Origin: Treponema sp.
GTDB lineage: Bacteria; Spirochaetota; Spirochaetia; Treponematales; Breznakiellaceae
NCBI GenBank assembly: GCA_009785545.1
Contig: WQWD01000167.1
Location: forward strand, 1-5,673
Length of the DNA: 5,673 nt
Reading direction: 5' to 3'
The translations under genes were made by a program, and so were the position numbers. The notes under the pieces are model-generated. The model was given only the letters and a program-made list of their open reading frames with translations. It was not told the origin of the DNA and ran no database searches. Shown here one piece after another: positions 5,360-5,673 of this stretch (positions are counted from its first letter, which is position 1; each line of letters begins with the position of its first letter).

Positions 5360-5393
5360 TATCGTAAATGCGATATAATATAAAAAATATCGT
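5360..5393. promoter_or_regulatory. Putative operator, copy B
   Basis: TATCGTA-AA-TGCGATA (5360-5375) has one substitution relative to the perfect site in copy A. The third half-site, TATCGT (5388-5393), keeps the 28-base spacing. A perfect TATAAT (5374-5379) overlaps the site on the + strand and could drive the HTH fragment at 5456, but no good -35 box precedes it. Confidence 0.4.
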
Positions 5394-5430
5394 GTATGTT
5401 TATTTGATTATATGTAAAGCACATCATATT

Positions 5431-5673
5431 TTACCGAAAATAATACAATATGTTAATGAAAAATGCTAAAAGTTTTTGGCTGCGATATAAACGTCTTGTT
5501 ACTAAAGATCTTCCGGTTCTTGTAAAAACCGGTATTAGCCAATCTACTCTTTCATCTTTATTTCCAGTCACCCCAATTCGCCGACCTCTATACCTGTTCA
5601 TATTCCATGCCGCCAGCTCCAAACAGGCAGAAGCCAAATCAGCAGGCACGTCACCAGCCTTATACCCCGACCA
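5431..5673 (-). pseudogene. Phage head-tail connector-like protein fragment (runs off right edge)
   Basis: On the minus strand the frame enters from beyond the window as WSGYKAGDVPADLASACLEL followed by AAWNMNRYRGRRIGVTGN. This VPADL...ELAAWN...RYRGRRIG-TGN pattern is typical, from memory, of the C-terminal half of small tailed-phage head-tail connector/adaptor proteins. After TGNK (about 5560) the family sequence is lost. The remaining residues down to the stop at 5431-5433 are the antisense of the HTH fragment. Only about 5560-5673 is therefore genuine phage-derived sequence. The GTG at 5649 is not the true start, because the frame and the similarity extend upstream of it. The piece is G+C-richer than the rest of the window. 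Confidence 0.5.
5456..5563 (+). pseudogene. Truncated HTH (XRE/phage-repressor type) regulator, N-terminal fragment
   Basis: From the ATG at 5456 the frame encodes MKNAKSFWLRYKRLV followed by TKDLPVLVKTGISQSTLSSL. The second part is a helix-turn-helix of the XRE/lambda-repressor class: a first helix LPVLVKTG, a turn at GIS, and a recognition helix QSTLSSL. The FW-x-RY opening is common in short Treponema-type regulators. The expected later helices of the 60-70-residue domain are missing. From about 5561 the frame runs through the antisense of a phage gene, reading open to the window edge by chance. There is no clear ribosome-binding site. It is probably a dead fragment, though a chimeric product is formally possible. 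Confidence 0.5.

Larger units (their letters stand above)
5285..5393 (-). repeat. 109-bp promoter module, copy B
   Basis: The gapless partner of 3969-4077, with five substitutions: one near the start, one in TTAATATAC, one in the operator and two in AATATAAAA. It begins 27 bases upstream of the ATG at 5257, the same spacing as copy A. The far end borders the broken HTH gene, so copy B may keep more of the ancestral divergent arrangement. Confidence 0.9.

Noticed and set aside
3969..5393. CRISPR array or long-terminal-repeat element formed by the two 109-bp repeats
   Set aside because: There are only two copies 1.2 kb apart, each in the same position upstream of a gene, with no regular spacers, integrase or transposase.
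5431..5649. Minus-strand ORF taken as a complete 72-residue gene
   Set aside because: The frame and similarity extend past the GTG at 5649 to the window edge, and the C-terminal half is the antisense of an HTH fragment, so it is not a natural small gene.

Overview
This is an AT-rich bacterial window with the look of an accessory, horizontally shuffled region. It holds a truncated acetyltransferase gene, three predicted lipoprotein genes, an Abi_2-type (AbiD/AbiF-like) HEPN abortive-infection gene with a structured leader, and broken phage-type genes at the right edge. My best guess for the organism is a host-associated Treponema-like spirochaete. The basis is relaxed lipoboxes (VTTC, FITTC), families of paralogous lipoproteins, a short 'FW-x-RY' helix-turn-helix fragment and a phage structural-protein fragment of a kind I associate with such genomes. 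A low-GC Clostridia-like host is not excluded.

Layout. 1-178 is the C-terminal end of a GNAT acetyltransferase, followed by a hairpin (229-263) that overlaps the promoter of the next gene. 313-1395 (+) is a lipoprotein with a GExHG...GxxH signature of the EreA/ChaN/Tiki-like fold. 1396-1611 is a startless coding remnant. 1608-1701 carries a good promoter and a short structured leader. 1702-2565 (+) is the Abi_2 protein. 2566-2652 is a second short coding remnant, followed by two perfect AT-rich hairpins (2649-2677 and 2691-2734) between convergent genes. 2835-3941 (-) is a paralogue of the first lipoprotein. 4091-5257 (-) is an unrelated lipoprotein with a HEFGH zinc-protease motif (DUF4932-like). 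From 5456 to the end, an N-terminal HTH fragment on the + strand runs head-on into a reverse-oriented phage head-tail connector-like fragment.

Two systems stand out. First, the Abi gene is preceded by a compact leader starting near 1643. Its hairpin (CTCCCC/GGGGAG) holds the ribosome-binding site in one arm and is followed by six T's ending at the start codon. It could be a translational lock, a terminator-bounded small RNA, or both. This resembles RNA-linked abiF loci and the RNA-terminator-toxin layout of type III toxin-antitoxins. Second, a 109-bp module (104/109 identical) containing a TTGACA-17-TATGCT promoter and TATCGTA half-sites sits at exactly the same distance upstream of two lipoprotein genes with unrelated mature domains. 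The similarity continues through the 5' leader into the signal peptide. The first lipoprotein shares the leader and signal peptide but has a different promoter. This looks like an expression-and-export cassette that has been joined to different secreted domains.

The two EreA/ChaN-like paralogues face each other and bracket the Abi locus. Together with the remnants, this points to repeated insertion, inversion and decay rather than one functional operon.
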